Below are positions 8,781-17,415 of a DNA stretch of 64,000 nt, piece by piece. The translations under genes were made by a program, and so were the position numbers. Source of the stretch: RACS-047 sp031553855 (GTDB taxonomy: Bacteria > Bacillota > Clostridia > Christensenellales > Pumilibacteraceae); the NCBI GenBank assembly GCA_031553855.1, contig JAVBKW010000002.1:1-64000 (forward strand), in the 5' to 3' direction. Below the pieces are notes generated by a model. It was not told the DNA's origin, made no database searches, and was given only the letters and a program-made list of their open reading frames with translations. How positions within the stretch are numbered: position 1 is the first letter of the stretch; each line of letters opens with the position of its first letter.

Positions 8781-8798
8781 TTAAGGAAACGCCGGATA
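8781..8798 (+). repeat. 18-bp leader motif shared with gyrB
   Basis: TTAAGGAAACGCCGGATA is identical to 59101-59118 upstream of gyrB. Here it runs into GCGTTT, giving a small hairpin AAACGC/GCGTTT located in the mRNA leader of the lipoprotein gene. Confidence 0.6.
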
Positions 8799-8841
8799 AA
8801 TGCGTTTACTTGATAAAAAAAGATAATCACCGGAGATAACA

Positions 8842-10653
8842 ATGCTTAAAAAATTTGTGTGTTTGATTTTATCCGTATTTATGGTTTTCACGCTCGCCGC
8901 GTGCAACCTTTTTGAGCATAACTATGAGAGGGACTATAAGCAGGTCGTCGCCAAGATCGACCCTATCAGCGAAACCCAGAACGGCAAGTCTTTTACCTAT
9001 AAGGGCAAAGAGATATATAAGTATGAGCTTGTCAATATGCTCAACGCAAATGCTCAGTCGATGATTTCCGAGCAGGGTTATACTTTAGAAAAGGCCACGC
9101 AGACTCTGCTTGACCAGCTTATAACGCGCGAGCTTGTACTCATCGACGTTGAAAGAAAAATACAGTACGGCGAAATGAAGTGGAGATGGGGCGACGAGAG
9201 CAAAAAACTCGACGACAAATATGAAAACGAAGTTGCCTTAGACGAGGACGGCGCGCCCGTTTTGGATAACGAGGGCAACCAGCTCTACGACTGGACGGAC
9301 TACAACAGCTACGCAAAATTAGTATTCTCCGCCGTAGATTCGACTCTTGCAAGCATCAAAACCGATATTTTAAAAGAGCATAAGTTTGAAGTCAGCGCAG
9401 AGGATTCTTCCGCCGCTGCCGACGAGGGGACTACTTATCCCGTTCCTAAGGCCGGGGATGAGGGCGACGCGTTCGTAATGCCCGAAACCGAAAAATATGT
9501 GCCGGACGAAGCTCGCTGGCCGGGCTACTACGGCGACGTGAACGATAAGTCGCTCGGCAGAGAAACTATGAACGAGTTTATCTCGATGATAAAAAAGAGG
9601 ATCGAGGACAATTATCAGGTCACGAAAGCCGACAAAGCAAAATTTGCCGAGGACAATGTTAAGATAAACAATATAATCAACACTAAGGGCGTCGAGTACG
9701 TTTATCCTGAGCTGATCGATATGCACTACATCAAGTTTTTAGTAGGCAGCAGCGCGCTTCAGCAGGTTAAGTTCGAAAGGATACAGGAAGCTATCGAAGA
9801 CGGCATAGAGGTAGAAGACAGCGAAATTGCGAGAAAGTACAACGAGTACGTAGCCGCACAGAAAACCGCATACGACGGCGATATCGGAGCATATTACGCG
9901 GCTATTAAGGATTCGGCTACTAACGTATTCTATCATCCCGCGGCAGGCGTCGCGGCGGCACAGCCCTTCTACGTCAAGCATATCCTTCTGCCGTTCTCGG
10001 ACGTTCAGAAAAAGGAGCTTGAGGCCCATAAGGTAAGCAAAGACCCCAACATCATCTCTTTTAGAAATCAGCTTGCCGAAAGCTTGGTCGTATACGCGCA
10101 TAAGGACGGCGAGGACGATAAGTCTAAATCATATACCGTGGATCAGGTTTTCACCGAAATCAAATCCGCTATGGATTCGGCTAAAGCCGTAGTCAAGGAC
10201 GCGGAGAGAAAATTCGACGAGTTCATCTATAAATATAACACCGATCCGGGCACGTTCGATAACGCTAAGGGCTATATCGAATTCAATACTTTCCCCGAAG
10301 GCCAGACCGAAACTTATATGAAGGAATTCGGAGACGGCGCAAGAGCGCTTTATAAAAATTACCGCGTCGGCGAGGTTTTAGATTATTATGTAGTCACCGA
10401 TTACGGCGTGCATATTATGTATTACGCAGGCAAGGTCGAGGCGACGGTTGCAAACAGGTATGTCGGCCTTGAGGATTGGCAGTCGGCTGGGCAGTTCAAA
10501 AAATATTCCGACGTTTTAAAAGCCGAAATAGAAACAAAGAAGATCGAAAAAGCTTATCAGGACTGGCAGAACGAAAGAATTTTCTACTATCAGACGACCA
10601 AAAAGGTTTCTGAAAAATTTGAAAAAAGATTCAAGGATCTTTACGAAGTTTAA
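8842..10653 (+). CDS. PrsA/SurA-like peptidyl-prolyl isomerase lipoprotein
   Basis: A 603-residue lipoprotein. A Lys-Lys, hydrophobic signal peptide ends at LAAC with the lipidated Cys at position 21, placing it on the outer face of the membrane. A parvulin-type domain starts near FYVKHILLPFSDV (about residue 376) and continues to the conserved late strand DYGVHIMYYAGK. The N-terminal region resembles the SurA/PrsA chaperone fold, with long charged helices and an acidic insert (residues about 190-230). It should help secreted proteins fold after Sec export, plausibly including the large surface proteins in this window. It is about twice the length of Bacillus PrsA because of the inserts. The start has a CGGAGA Shine-Dalgarno. 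Confidence 0.85.
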   Translation: MLKKFVCLILSVFMVFTLAACNLFEHNYERDYKQVVAKIDPISETQNGKSFTYKGKEIYKYELVNMLNANAQSMISEQGYTLEKATQTLLDQLITRELVLIDVERKIQYGEMKWRWGDESKKLDDKYENEVALDEDGAPVLDNEGNQLYDWTDYNSYAKLVFSAVDSTLASIKTDILKEHKFEVSAEDSSAAADEGTTYPVPKAGDEGDAFVMPETEKYVPDEARWPGYYGDVNDKSLGRETMNEFISMIKKRIEDNYQVTKADKAKFAEDNVKINNIINTKGVEYVYPELIDMHYIKFLVGSSALQQVKFERIQEAIEDGIEVEDSEIARKYNEYVAAQKTAYDGDIGAYYAAIKDSATNVFYHPAAGVAAAQPFYVKHILLPFSDVQKKELEAHKVSKDPNIISFRNQLAESLVVYAHKDGEDDKSKSYTVDQVFTEIKSAMDSAKAVVKDAERKFDEFIYKYNTDPGTFDNAKGYIEFNTFPEGQTETYMKEFGDGARALYKNYRVGEVLDYYVVTDYGVHIMYYAGKVEATVANRYVGLEDWQSAGQFKKYSDVLKAEIETKKIEKAYQDWQNERIFYYQTTKKVSEKFEKRFKDLYEV

Positions 10654-10714
10654 AGCTACTGCAATTTTCAAGTTAATCTACTAAAAAAGGGCTGCTTCAC
10701 AGTCCAAGCAAAAT

Positions 10715-10755
10715 CCAAAGGGCTGTTTCAATTCGAGACAGCACTTTTGGTTTAA
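10715..10755 (+). terminator. Hairpin terminator after the PrsA-like gene
   Basis: CCAAAGGGCTGTTTC pairs with GAGACAGCACTTTTGG (small mismatch) around a short loop and is followed by TTT. It ends 20 bp before hisC. Confidence 0.5.
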
Positions 10756-10770
10756 TGGAGAGGAAAATAA

Positions 10771-11844
10771 ATGATTTCAGACAGAGCGTCAAAGCTAAAG
10801 CCCTACACCGCGGGCGAACAGCCTAAAGACAAAACCTTTATCAAGCTCAACACAAACGAAAACCCTTTCCCTCCGGGGGAAATGGCGGAGGCCGCGCTTA
10901 AAAATATAGACGCGGATAATTTAAAGCTCTACCCCGACCCCGACGCGTCCCAGCTAAGGGCGCTTATCGCGGCAAAGGAAAACGTGGAGCCGGAAAATAT
11001 TTTTATGGGCAACGGCTCGGACGAAATACTCGCGTTCGCTTTCTACGCGCTTTTCAACGGCGGAGTTGTTTTTCCCGATATCACCTACAGCTTCTATCCT
11101 ACATACTGCACGCTTTTTAACATCGACTATAAGGTTTTGCCGCTTGATGAGGATTTTTCTTTAATAAAAGAGGACTATATTTCAAAAAACTACGGCGGGA
11201 TAGTTATTGCAAACCCCAACGCGCCCACGTCGGTAGCGGCGCAATCCGGCTTTATAGAGCAGGTGGTTTCCACTAATAAATGCAACGTACTTATAGACGA
11301 GGCCTATATTGACTTTGCACCAAAGGGCAGCTCTGCCGCGCCGCTTATTAAAAAATACACAAACCTTCTTGTGGTCAAGACCTTTTCAAAAAGCTATTCC
11401 TTAGCGGGTATACGCTGCGGCTACGCAATAGGGTCAAAAGAGCTTATTTCTGCACTTAGCGCTGTCAAGGATTCTTTCAACAGCTATCCGCTCGACCACG
11501 TCTGCCAAAAGGTTTGCGCTGCCGCCGTAAAGGATAACGCCTACCATGAAAAGTGCTGCGCTGATATTATAAATATACGGGAGCGGACGGTGGATGAGCT
11601 GCGCGCATCCGGAATAAAGGTGCTCGACTCCTCTGCAAACTTTATTTTTGTGAAAAGCCCGTCGAGCGGGAAAGAGCTTTTTGAATACCTGCGCGCGCAA
11701 AAAGTGCTGGTAAGGTTTTGGGATAAGCCGCGCATAAGCGATTATTTAAGGGTGTCGGTAGGCTCTTTTGAGCAAATGGAACGCTTTACGGACGCAGTCA
11801 AAAGCTTTAACAAGGAAATAAACTCTAAAAAAGAGATTTTTTAG
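10771..11844 (+). CDS. hisC: Histidinol-phosphate aminotransferase (HisC family)
   Basis: A 357-residue class I/II PLP aminotransferase. Family marks: LNTNENPFPP near the N-terminus, LYPDPD, GNGSDEIL, NPNAPTS, the DEAYIDF aspartate that contacts the pyridine nitrogen, and FSKSYSLAG with the PLP-binding Lys at position 207. It converts imidazole-acetol phosphate to histidinol phosphate in histidine synthesis. It stands alone here without other his genes, so it could also serve aromatic amino acids or another phosphorylated substrate, as some HisC paralogues do. A GGAGAGG Shine-Dalgarno precedes the ATG. The GH43 gene follows after 44 bp on the same strand and could be cotranscribed. Confidence 0.88.
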   Translation: MISDRASKLKPYTAGEQPKDKTFIKLNTNENPFPPGEMAEAALKNIDADNLKLYPDPDASQLRALIAAKENVEPENIFMGNGSDEILAFAFYALFNGGVVFPDITYSFYPTYCTLFNIDYKVLPLDEDFSLIKEDYISKNYGGIVIANPNAPTSVAAQSGFIEQVVSTNKCNVLIDEAYIDFAPKGSSAAPLIKKYTNLLVVKTFSKSYSLAGIRCGYAIGSKELISALSAVKDSFNSYPLDHVCQKVCAAAVKDNAYHEKCCADIINIRERTVDELRASGIKVLDSSANFIFVKSPSSGKELFEYLRAQKVLVRFWDKPRISDYLRVSVGSFEQMERFTDAVKSFNKEINSKKEIF

Positions 11845-11888
11845 GCTGTCTTGCGGCTATAAGAAAAATCCATAGGGGGAATAAGCTA

Positions 11889-13340
11889 ATGCGCAGCACA
11901 AAGCAGGCTGTCAATCCTTTTTTGCCAAGCTACGAATATATTCCGGATGCCGAACCGCGGCTTTTTGACGGCCGCGTTTATATTTACGGCAGCCACGACC
12001 GCTTTAACGGCAAGGGTTTTTGCCTTAATGATTACGTTTGCTGGAGCGCGCAGAAGGACGACCTTGCAGACTGGCGGTATGAGGGCGTTATCTGGAAGCG
12101 TTCGGATGATCCTAAGGGCGGCAAAAAAGTGAAAAGCATTCCTGCGCCCGACTGTATACAAGGGTTTGACGGGCGTTATTACCTGTATTATTTTATGAAC
12201 GACCCCGCCTATATCGGCGTTGCGGTCTGTGACGAGCCTGCCGGAAAATATAAATTTTACGGTTATGTTCAATATAGCGACGGCACTTTGCTCGGCCGCA
12301 AAAAGGGCGACGTGCGGCCGTTCGATCCGGGCGTGTTTTTAGAGGGTGACGCCGTTTATTTATATAACGGCCTGTGTCCGGCAAGGCATCATCTGCACCT
12401 GACTGTTTTATCGCGCGACAAAGTAAATAAAAACGGCGCGACCGTAACAAAGCTCGATAGAGATATGATAACTATCAAAGAAAGCCCGAAGGTCATCGTT
12501 CCGGGCGTAAGGGCGGCTAAGGGCGGGGAGTTTGAAAAGCACCCGTTTTTTGAGGCGTCGTCGATGCGCAAAATAAACGGCAAATACTACTTTATCTATT
12601 CCTCTTATTTAGGACACGAGCTTTGTTATGCGGTTTCAGGCCGCCCCGATAGCGGATTCAAATTCGGCGGAACCTTAGTTTCGATAGGCGACATAGGCTT
12701 AGAGGGCCGCACAAACCCCAAAAACGCGTCTAATTTTACAGGCAACACGCACGGCTCGATATTAGAGTCGGACGGTAAATTTTACATTTTTTATCACCGT
12801 CAGACGAACCGCTGCCAGTTTTCGCGCCAAGCCTGCGCCGAGGAAATATTTATCGGTGAAAACGGCAATTTTGCTCAAGCCGAGGTCACCTCCTGCGGGC
12901 TGAACGGCGCGCCGCTGAAAGGAGAAGGGGAATACGAGGCAAGGATCGCCTGCAACCTTTGGGCAAAACGCGGCAACCGGTTTTATCTTGCATTCAAAAA
13001 ACTTCATCCTTTCGAGCCTTATTTTACGCAAACCGGCTTAGACCGTGAAAACGCGCCCGACCAATACATAGCCAATTTAAGGGACGGCAGCGCCGCCGGG
13101 TTTAAATATTTTAAATTTGAAAAGGCAAGCAGTATCTCAATATTAATTAAAGGAAAAGCCAAAGGAAAGGTAATCGTAAAAAACGGCTGCAATACCGTTT
13201 CGGAAATTCTAGTAAGCCCGACGAAAAATTATGCGTCCTTTGAGGCTCCGCTGAATATTTCTTCCGGCATTCATCCGTTATTTTTCCACTTTGAAGGGAA
13301 AGGCTATCTGAATTTTAAATCGTTTACATTAAAAGCTTGA
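11889..13340 (+). CDS. Glycoside hydrolase family 43 protein
   Basis: A 483-residue five-bladed propeller glycosidase, likely cutting alpha-L-arabinofuranosyl or beta-xylosyl linkages. The three expected acidic positions are visible: Asp in PDAEPRLFDGRVYIYG, Asp in RPFDPGVF and Glu in FFEASSMRK. The segment NTHGSILESDGKFYIFYHRQT is typical of the last blades. Residues after about 380 form a beta-rich C-terminal module that may bind sugar. There is no signal peptide, so it probably acts on imported oligosaccharides in the cytoplasm. The start has an AGGGGGA Shine-Dalgarno. It converges with the AraM-like gene. Exact substrate cannot be told. Confidence 0.88.
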   Translation: MRSTKQAVNPFLPSYEYIPDAEPRLFDGRVYIYGSHDRFNGKGFCLNDYVCWSAQKDDLADWRYEGVIWKRSDDPKGGKKVKSIPAPDCIQGFDGRYYLYYFMNDPAYIGVAVCDEPAGKYKFYGYVQYSDGTLLGRKKGDVRPFDPGVFLEGDAVYLYNGLCPARHHLHLTVLSRDKVNKNGATVTKLDRDMITIKESPKVIVPGVRAAKGGEFEKHPFFEASSMRKINGKYYFIYSSYLGHELCYAVSGRPDSGFKFGGTLVSIGDIGLEGRTNPKNASNFTGNTHGSILESDGKFYIFYHRQTNRCQFSRQACAEEIFIGENGNFAQAEVTSCGLNGAPLKGEGEYEARIACNLWAKRGNRFYLAFKKLHPFEPYFTQTGLDRENAPDQYIANLRDGSAAGFKYFKFEKASSISILIKGKAKGKVIVKNGCNTVSEILVSPTKNYASFEAPLNISSGIHPLFFHFEGKGYLNFKSFTLKA

Positions 13341-13375
13341 AAAGCGGGATAACAACGCGCACCCAAACCGTTTTT

Positions 13376-14704
13376 TTAAATCGCGTCGTCTAAATAGCCC
13401 TCTAAGTAGCCGGCGTTTTTCATAAACGCAAGCATAGTGAACCTGTCTTTAACGTCGGGAGCCAGCGCCAGGGATAAAGAAATGTCGGTTTTATCGAGAT
13501 AATTTATCAGCGAAAAGCCGTCGTCTTCATAGAGCCGCTTGAAGGCCGGCCATGCGGCGGTAAAAAGCGAATCTATGCGGCAGCACTGGGAAAACAGCTC
13601 GGCGCGGTATTCGCCTACGCGGTAGAGGGTAAGCTTTGTGTTTACGGCAGGCTCAAGCGGGCGCAAAAGCTTTGCCGCGGCAAGCTCCTGAAGCCCGAAA
13701 TATTCCGTCAGCTTTTCAAGGCGCAGGTTATTGTCCGGCGGCGGCAGGAAAAAGTCTTTTTTTTGCAATATCACTTGTTTGTACATTTTTATTATTATCC
13801 GCCCAAAAAGAAATTCGTTCTCTCCGCGCGATTTTATTTCGCGCTCCTCAAATTTAAAAAGCAGCTCTAAAGCGTGGCTGGCCTGCGAATCGGCGCCGTT
13901 TATTATCCTTGATGAGCCGCAAAGCTGTGTGAGCGCGGAAAATTTGAGGCATTGCTCGGATAACAGCACGTTCGCGTTCCTACCCTCCTTTACGGCTTTT
14001 ATAACCGCAAAAACGGCGGTTTCTATAATTTCAAAGGCCTGCTCATAAATATTGGCGCAAAAATATTCGCCGTTTACGATATGAGAAAAATACCAGTCGA
14101 AAAGCGAGATCAGCTTTGCGCAAAGCCTGCCCATCGCCGACGCCGTATATGAAGAGGGGCAGCGCGAAATAATGTCCGTATCGGCTATTATAAATTCCGG
14201 CGCGCAGGTTTTATACACTCTTTCAATGCCGTCGGATAAAAGCGACGAGGTCTGGCTCAAAGCGGTCAGGCCGTCGGTTTGAGTTAAAACGAGCGCGGCG
14301 GGGATGCGGCAGGCTTTTGCTACATATTTGGCAATATCAGGCACAGCTCCGCCGCCCACGCCCAAAATAAGGCGCGTGTCCTCGGGAAAGCCTGCCGATA
14401 AGCAGTCCTTTATGCAGCCGGAGGGCGGGTCATCAAATTCCCTGCACACAATTCTAAAGCCTGCCGCGGCAAGGCTTTTTTCAACCGTGCGCTCAACGGC
14501 AAGCTTTGCCGCCGAATCTGTTATAATGCCGATAAGCGAGGGCGGGGGAACTATCCTTGCGGCCGCCGCGCCTGTTTTTTGGCACGCGCCGCTTTCAAAA
14601 TAAATGTTGCGGGTCGCGGCGGAGTGGGTTTTTTGGCATTCGCAGCCGTATGTATTCCCGCCGAATTTAGTTATGCTTTCGTCTGTGAGCTTACTCAAAT
14701 CCAT
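13376..14704 (-). CDS. Glycerol-1-phosphate dehydrogenase-like (AraM/EgsA) enzyme
   Basis: A 442-residue member of the Fe-ADH superfamily, closest in pattern to sn-glycerol-1-phosphate dehydrogenases. The nucleotide-binding GVGGGAVPDIAKY and the following TQTDGLTALSQTSSL resemble the AraM/EgsA GSGTINDL and SxDG regions. ADSQASHALELLF supplies a metal-ligand His region. The N-terminal 50 residues are unusually Cys- and Ala-rich. In Bacillus subtilis, araM lies beside araL (a HAD phosphatase) and arabinanase genes; here the neighbours are a GH43 enzyme and a HAD phosphatase, which supports a related role. Some ligand residues look diverged, so activity on another polyol phosphate is possible. 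Confidence 0.7.
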   Translation of the reverse strand: MDLSKLTDESITKFGGNTYGCECQKTHSAATRNIYFESGACQKTGAAAARIVPPPSLIGIITDSAAKLAVERTVEKSLAAAGFRIVCREFDDPPSGCIKDCLSAGFPEDTRLILGVGGGAVPDIAKYVAKACRIPAALVLTQTDGLTALSQTSSLLSDGIERVYKTCAPEFIIADTDIISRCPSSYTASAMGRLCAKLISLFDWYFSHIVNGEYFCANIYEQAFEIIETAVFAVIKAVKEGRNANVLLSEQCLKFSALTQLCGSSRIINGADSQASHALELLFKFEEREIKSRGENEFLFGRIIIKMYKQVILQKKDFFLPPPDNNLRLEKLTEYFGLQELAAAKLLRPLEPAVNTKLTLYRVGEYRAELFSQCCRIDSLFTAAWPAFKRLYEDDGFSLINYLDKTDISLSLALAPDVKDRFTMLAFMKNAGYLEGYLDDAI

Positions 14705-14891
14705 AATTTTTAAAAACTCCGTCCCGGCTTTTTTTGCACAGCCTTTTTAATGTTTATGTCGTGTTTATCAATTCTAGCACAAACTTAAAAGAGTTAAATG
14801 GCGGTATTTATATTTAATTGTCGGTTTTTCTCTTTTTAACGCGCTCAAAAAAACCTTGCCGCTTTTTAAAACAGTTCCCTGCAAAAAAATA

Positions 14892-14920
14892 TTGCGCTAA
14901 ATTTTATAATCTGATATAAT
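14892..14920 (+). promoter_or_regulatory. Promoter for the HAD phosphatase, nearly leaderless
   Basis: TTGCGC at 14892-14897 and TATAAT at 14915-14920 with a 17-bp spacer. The ATG at 14930 is only 9 nt beyond the -10 and no Shine-Dalgarno intervenes, so the mRNA would start at or just before the start codon. Confidence 0.6.
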
Positions 14921-14929
14921 CGTTTTAAT

Positions 14930-15712
14930 ATGGCAAAATCAGATTTAAGCGCAATTAAATGCTTTCTGTTGGATATGGACGGCACACTTCACGTTTCCGG
15001 AACGTTGATTGACGGCGCGGCGGACGCGGTAGAGCGTATGCGCAGGCAGGCAAGGGTCATATTTTTAACTAATAACACTTCTCTATCCCGCCTCGATTAT
15101 GTACACAAGCTTTGCAACATGGGCATAAACGCGGACGAGGGCGATATTTATACCGCCGGTAACGCGACCGCCGACTACCTGAATAAAAATCATAGCGGAA
15201 AGAAAATTTTTCTTTTAGGCACGCCGAGCCTTTATGCCGAGTTTGAAAAAAGCGGCATCAAGCTGACGCAAACCTGCCCCGATATCGTCGTTATCGGCTA
15301 CGACACCTCTCTGACCTATGAAAATCTATGCAAAGCCTGCTCTTTTATCCGCAGCGGCGTTCCGTATCTTTTGACGCATCCGGATATCAACTGTCCGGCA
15401 AAAAACGGTTATGTGCCGGACGTAGGCTCGTTCCACGCGCTTATCTCTTTAAGCACCGGCAAGGAGCCGTTTATAGTCTGCGGAAAGCCTAATGTGCCGA
15501 TAGGCGAGGGGATAAAGGGCCTTACGGGCTGCGAAAACTCTCAGATAGCGATGGTCGGCGACCGTCTTTCGACAGATATCCGCTTTTCGCTCAATAATAG
15601 TTTTGTGCCCGTACTTGTCTTGACCGGCGAGTCCACAGAGGCCGACCTTGCCAAAAGCGGGCTTAAAGGCGTAAAAGTGTTAAATTCTGTTGCAGATTGG
15701 GATAAAAAATAA
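14930..15712 (+). CDS. HAD superfamily phosphatase, NagD/AraL type
   Basis: A 260-residue HAD-IIA phosphatase. Motif I is DMDGTL, motif II is in FLTNNTS, and motifs III/IV are in GKPNVP and MVGDRLSTDI; the C2-type cap lies between. Relatives include NagD, AraL and glycerol-3-phosphate or 4-nitrophenyl phosphatases that hydrolyse sugar phosphates and recycle dead-end metabolites. It has no membrane segment. Upstream on the other strand is the AraM-like dehydrogenase, the same pairing as araL-araM in Bacillus, though here transcribed divergently. No ribosome-binding site is present, and the -10 box lies 9 nt from the ATG. Confidence 0.88.
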   Translation: MAKSDLSAIKCFLLDMDGTLHVSGTLIDGAADAVERMRRQARVIFLTNNTSLSRLDYVHKLCNMGINADEGDIYTAGNATADYLNKNHSGKKIFLLGTPSLYAEFEKSGIKLTQTCPDIVVIGYDTSLTYENLCKACSFIRSGVPYLLTHPDINCPAKNGYVPDVGSFHALISLSTGKEPFIVCGKPNVPIGEGIKGLTGCENSQIAMVGDRLSTDIRFSLNNSFVPVLVLTGESTEADLAKSGLKGVKVLNSVADWDKK

Positions 15713-15825
15713 AAAAGTGGACAAGATTTTTAGAAAGAGTCCACAAAATCATATTTCTAATCTTATTTTAATCTTCAGTTAATTACTTTTTAAGTGAGAT
15801 TGTTGTATTATGATAGTGTAAATCC

Positions 15826-16323
15826 TTAAGCGCTTTCCATCGAAAGCGAAATTGCTGAGGCAATATTGCGGGCAAGGTCATATATAAGCCCGAGGCGGAC
15901 TCCGTAAAGCTCGGACTTTTTCAGCTCCGCGACAGTAGCGGTTATAGCCAGATTGCCGACTTTAGGCAAGGTTTTGCCAGCGGCGGCGCCCGGGTAAATA
16001 CCGTCATTCAAAACCCTGATAGTCCCGATGTCGTCCTTATGCCCAAGAGATGAGTCCACAGCTATTATAAGGCTTTGACTGTGCCGCCTTTTGATAAAAT
16101 TGACGGTTTCCACAAGATTTAAAGCGTTTACGGGGCTGCTCAGCGAGCCGTAAACAAACGCGGGGATATTAAGCTCGTTCGTCAGAATATGCCCGACAAT
16201 CGGCCCTAAGCAGTCTCCGGTCACACGGTCGGAGCCAATGCACAAAATAACGGGCGGGGTGGACGAGCCGCGGGTCAAAAACTTGATGCGTTCAGCTAAA
16301 TTGTTCAGCGAATCAGACAGCAT
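15826..16323 (-). CDS. yyaC: YyaC-type spore peptidase family protein (DUF1256)
   Basis: A 165-residue protein matching the YyaC/DUF1256 family, related to the GPR spore protease fold: VILCIGSDRVTGDCLGP, VYGSLSSPVNALNL, IIAVDSSLGHKDDIG and PGAAAGKTLPKVG are all characteristic. The family is restricted to spore formers and close relatives, and its precise substrate is not established. The frame remains open upstream to 16593, but that part lies antisense to cvpA and does not resemble the family, so I placed the start at 16323. The Shine-Dalgarno there is weak. It is divergent from cvpA. Its presence suggests a sporulating lineage. Confidence 0.85.
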   Translation of the reverse strand: MLSDSLNNLAERIKFLTRGSSTPPVILCIGSDRVTGDCLGPIVGHILTNELNIPAFVYGSLSSPVNALNLVETVNFIKRRHSQSLIIAVDSSLGHKDDIGTIRVLNDGIYPGAAAGKTLPKVGNLAITATVAELKKSELYGVRLGLIYDLARNIASAISLSMESA

Positions 16324-16417
16324 AAACGCATTATTGCCTATTTGACCGTTGATTAAACATTCTGGATTTGTAAAAAAAACACAAAATATATTATTTAGTA
16401 AAAAAGAGGAGTTTTTT

Positions 16418-17155
16418 ATGTCTTGGGTTGATATTGTTATCATTGTTATAGTTGCCTTGACCGCGCTGTTCGGCCTTAAGAAGGGTCTGTACAAGTCGCT
16501 GATGAGCTTTTTCGGCAGCTTTTTGTCGCTTATTGTCGCGTTTTTCTTAACCAAAACCGTGCTTTTTGCGCTATTGGAAATAGAAACCGTCAAAAACTGG
16601 GTGTTCGGTTCTACCTCGCTCTACAGCTGGACGCAGAGCTGGGTCACGATATCGGAGGGCAGCTTTATCGAGAAGATGATCTCGCCTATATTACCCAAGA
16701 TACAGGCGGCGGTCGGCATATACGCTTTTAAGGATTTAGGCCAGGCGGTTGCGCTTTATTTGTCCTACCTTATCGCAAGCGCGGTAACGTTTATACTGTT
16801 GTTTATCGTTATCAAAATAGTTTTCGCTATCGTATTCAAAATCATCGGTTCGCTTTTCGCAAGATCCGCACCCGGCGCGCTTTCAAGGCTGCTTGGCTTT
16901 GTAGTAGGCGCGGCTAAGGGCGCGTTGTACGTCGTCATACTTTTATTCTTCCTCAATTCCTTCCTTGCAACTCCCGCGCTTTCCAAAATCGGCACGGCCG
17001 TTCAGGAAAGTACCGTCGGCGCGCCTGTCTTTGAGCAGGTTCAGAAAATTTCTTCGGACCATCTCAATAAGCTCACTTCCGACGAAGGCATAATGGATAA
17101 GCTTACTGATATCGCAGGAATCGCCGAGAAACCGGAAGAACCGGCTACTCCGTAA
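16418..17155 (+). CDS. CvpA family membrane protein
   Basis: A 245-residue membrane protein. MSWVDIVIIVIVALTALFG followed by a KKGLYKS turn is the typical CvpA N-terminus. Four hydrophobic segments can be seen: residues about 3-20, 28-50, 110-140 and 160-185. The hydrophilic C-terminal tail carries a GluPro-rich end. The family was first linked to colicin V production and purF expression in E. coli, and more widely to envelope homeostasis; a molecular function is not settled. The ATG at 16418 is chosen because AAGAGGAG lies directly upstream; the longer frame from 16349 has no ribosome-binding site. Confidence 0.85.
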   Translation: MSWVDIVIIVIVALTALFGLKKGLYKSLMSFFGSFLSLIVAFFLTKTVLFALLEIETVKNWVFGSTSLYSWTQSWVTISEGSFIEKMISPILPKIQAAVGIYAFKDLGQAVALYLSYLIASAVTFILLFIVIKIVFAIVFKIIGSLFARSAPGALSRLLGFVVGAAKGALYVVILLFFLNSFLATPALSKIGTAVQESTVGAPVFEQVQKISSDHLNKLTSDEGIMDKLTDIAGIAEKPEEPATP

Positions 17156-17330
17156 GAGCAGGGCGAAACTTAAAGGATATAATAAAAAAGAGGCGTTTAA
17201 TTCCCTCGTTTTTTGGCGGCTTTAGCTGCATTTGAGCTTATCGGCTTTTAGTCGATAATAATTCAGTCCGGCAAAAATCCGCAAATAAGTATTAGCCGTT
17301 TAGCATAAAACAAAGAAAGAACAAACAAAT

Positions 17331-17370
17331 AACCCCCGCAAGCCTAACGGCCCGCGGGGGTTTTGCTTTT
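17331..17370. terminator. Strong hairpin terminator between cvpA and the collagen-like gene
   Basis: AACCCCCGC pairs perfectly with GCGGGGGTT and is followed by TTTTGCTTTT on the + strand. It could also act for the convergent collagen-like gene, whose stop is at 17416. Confidence 0.8.
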
Positions 17371-17415
17371 GTGTGAATTGGCTTTAGAGATAAACTGTGA
17401 ATAAAAATCGGTTAG

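Noticed and set aside
15717..15742. GTGGAC/GTCCAC hairpin after the HAD gene as a terminator
   Set aside because: The stem is only 6 bp with a 16-nt loop and no T-tract follows.
16324..16593. N-terminal extension of the YyaC protein
   Set aside because: This part lies antisense to cvpA and does not resemble the family, so the start was moved to 16323.
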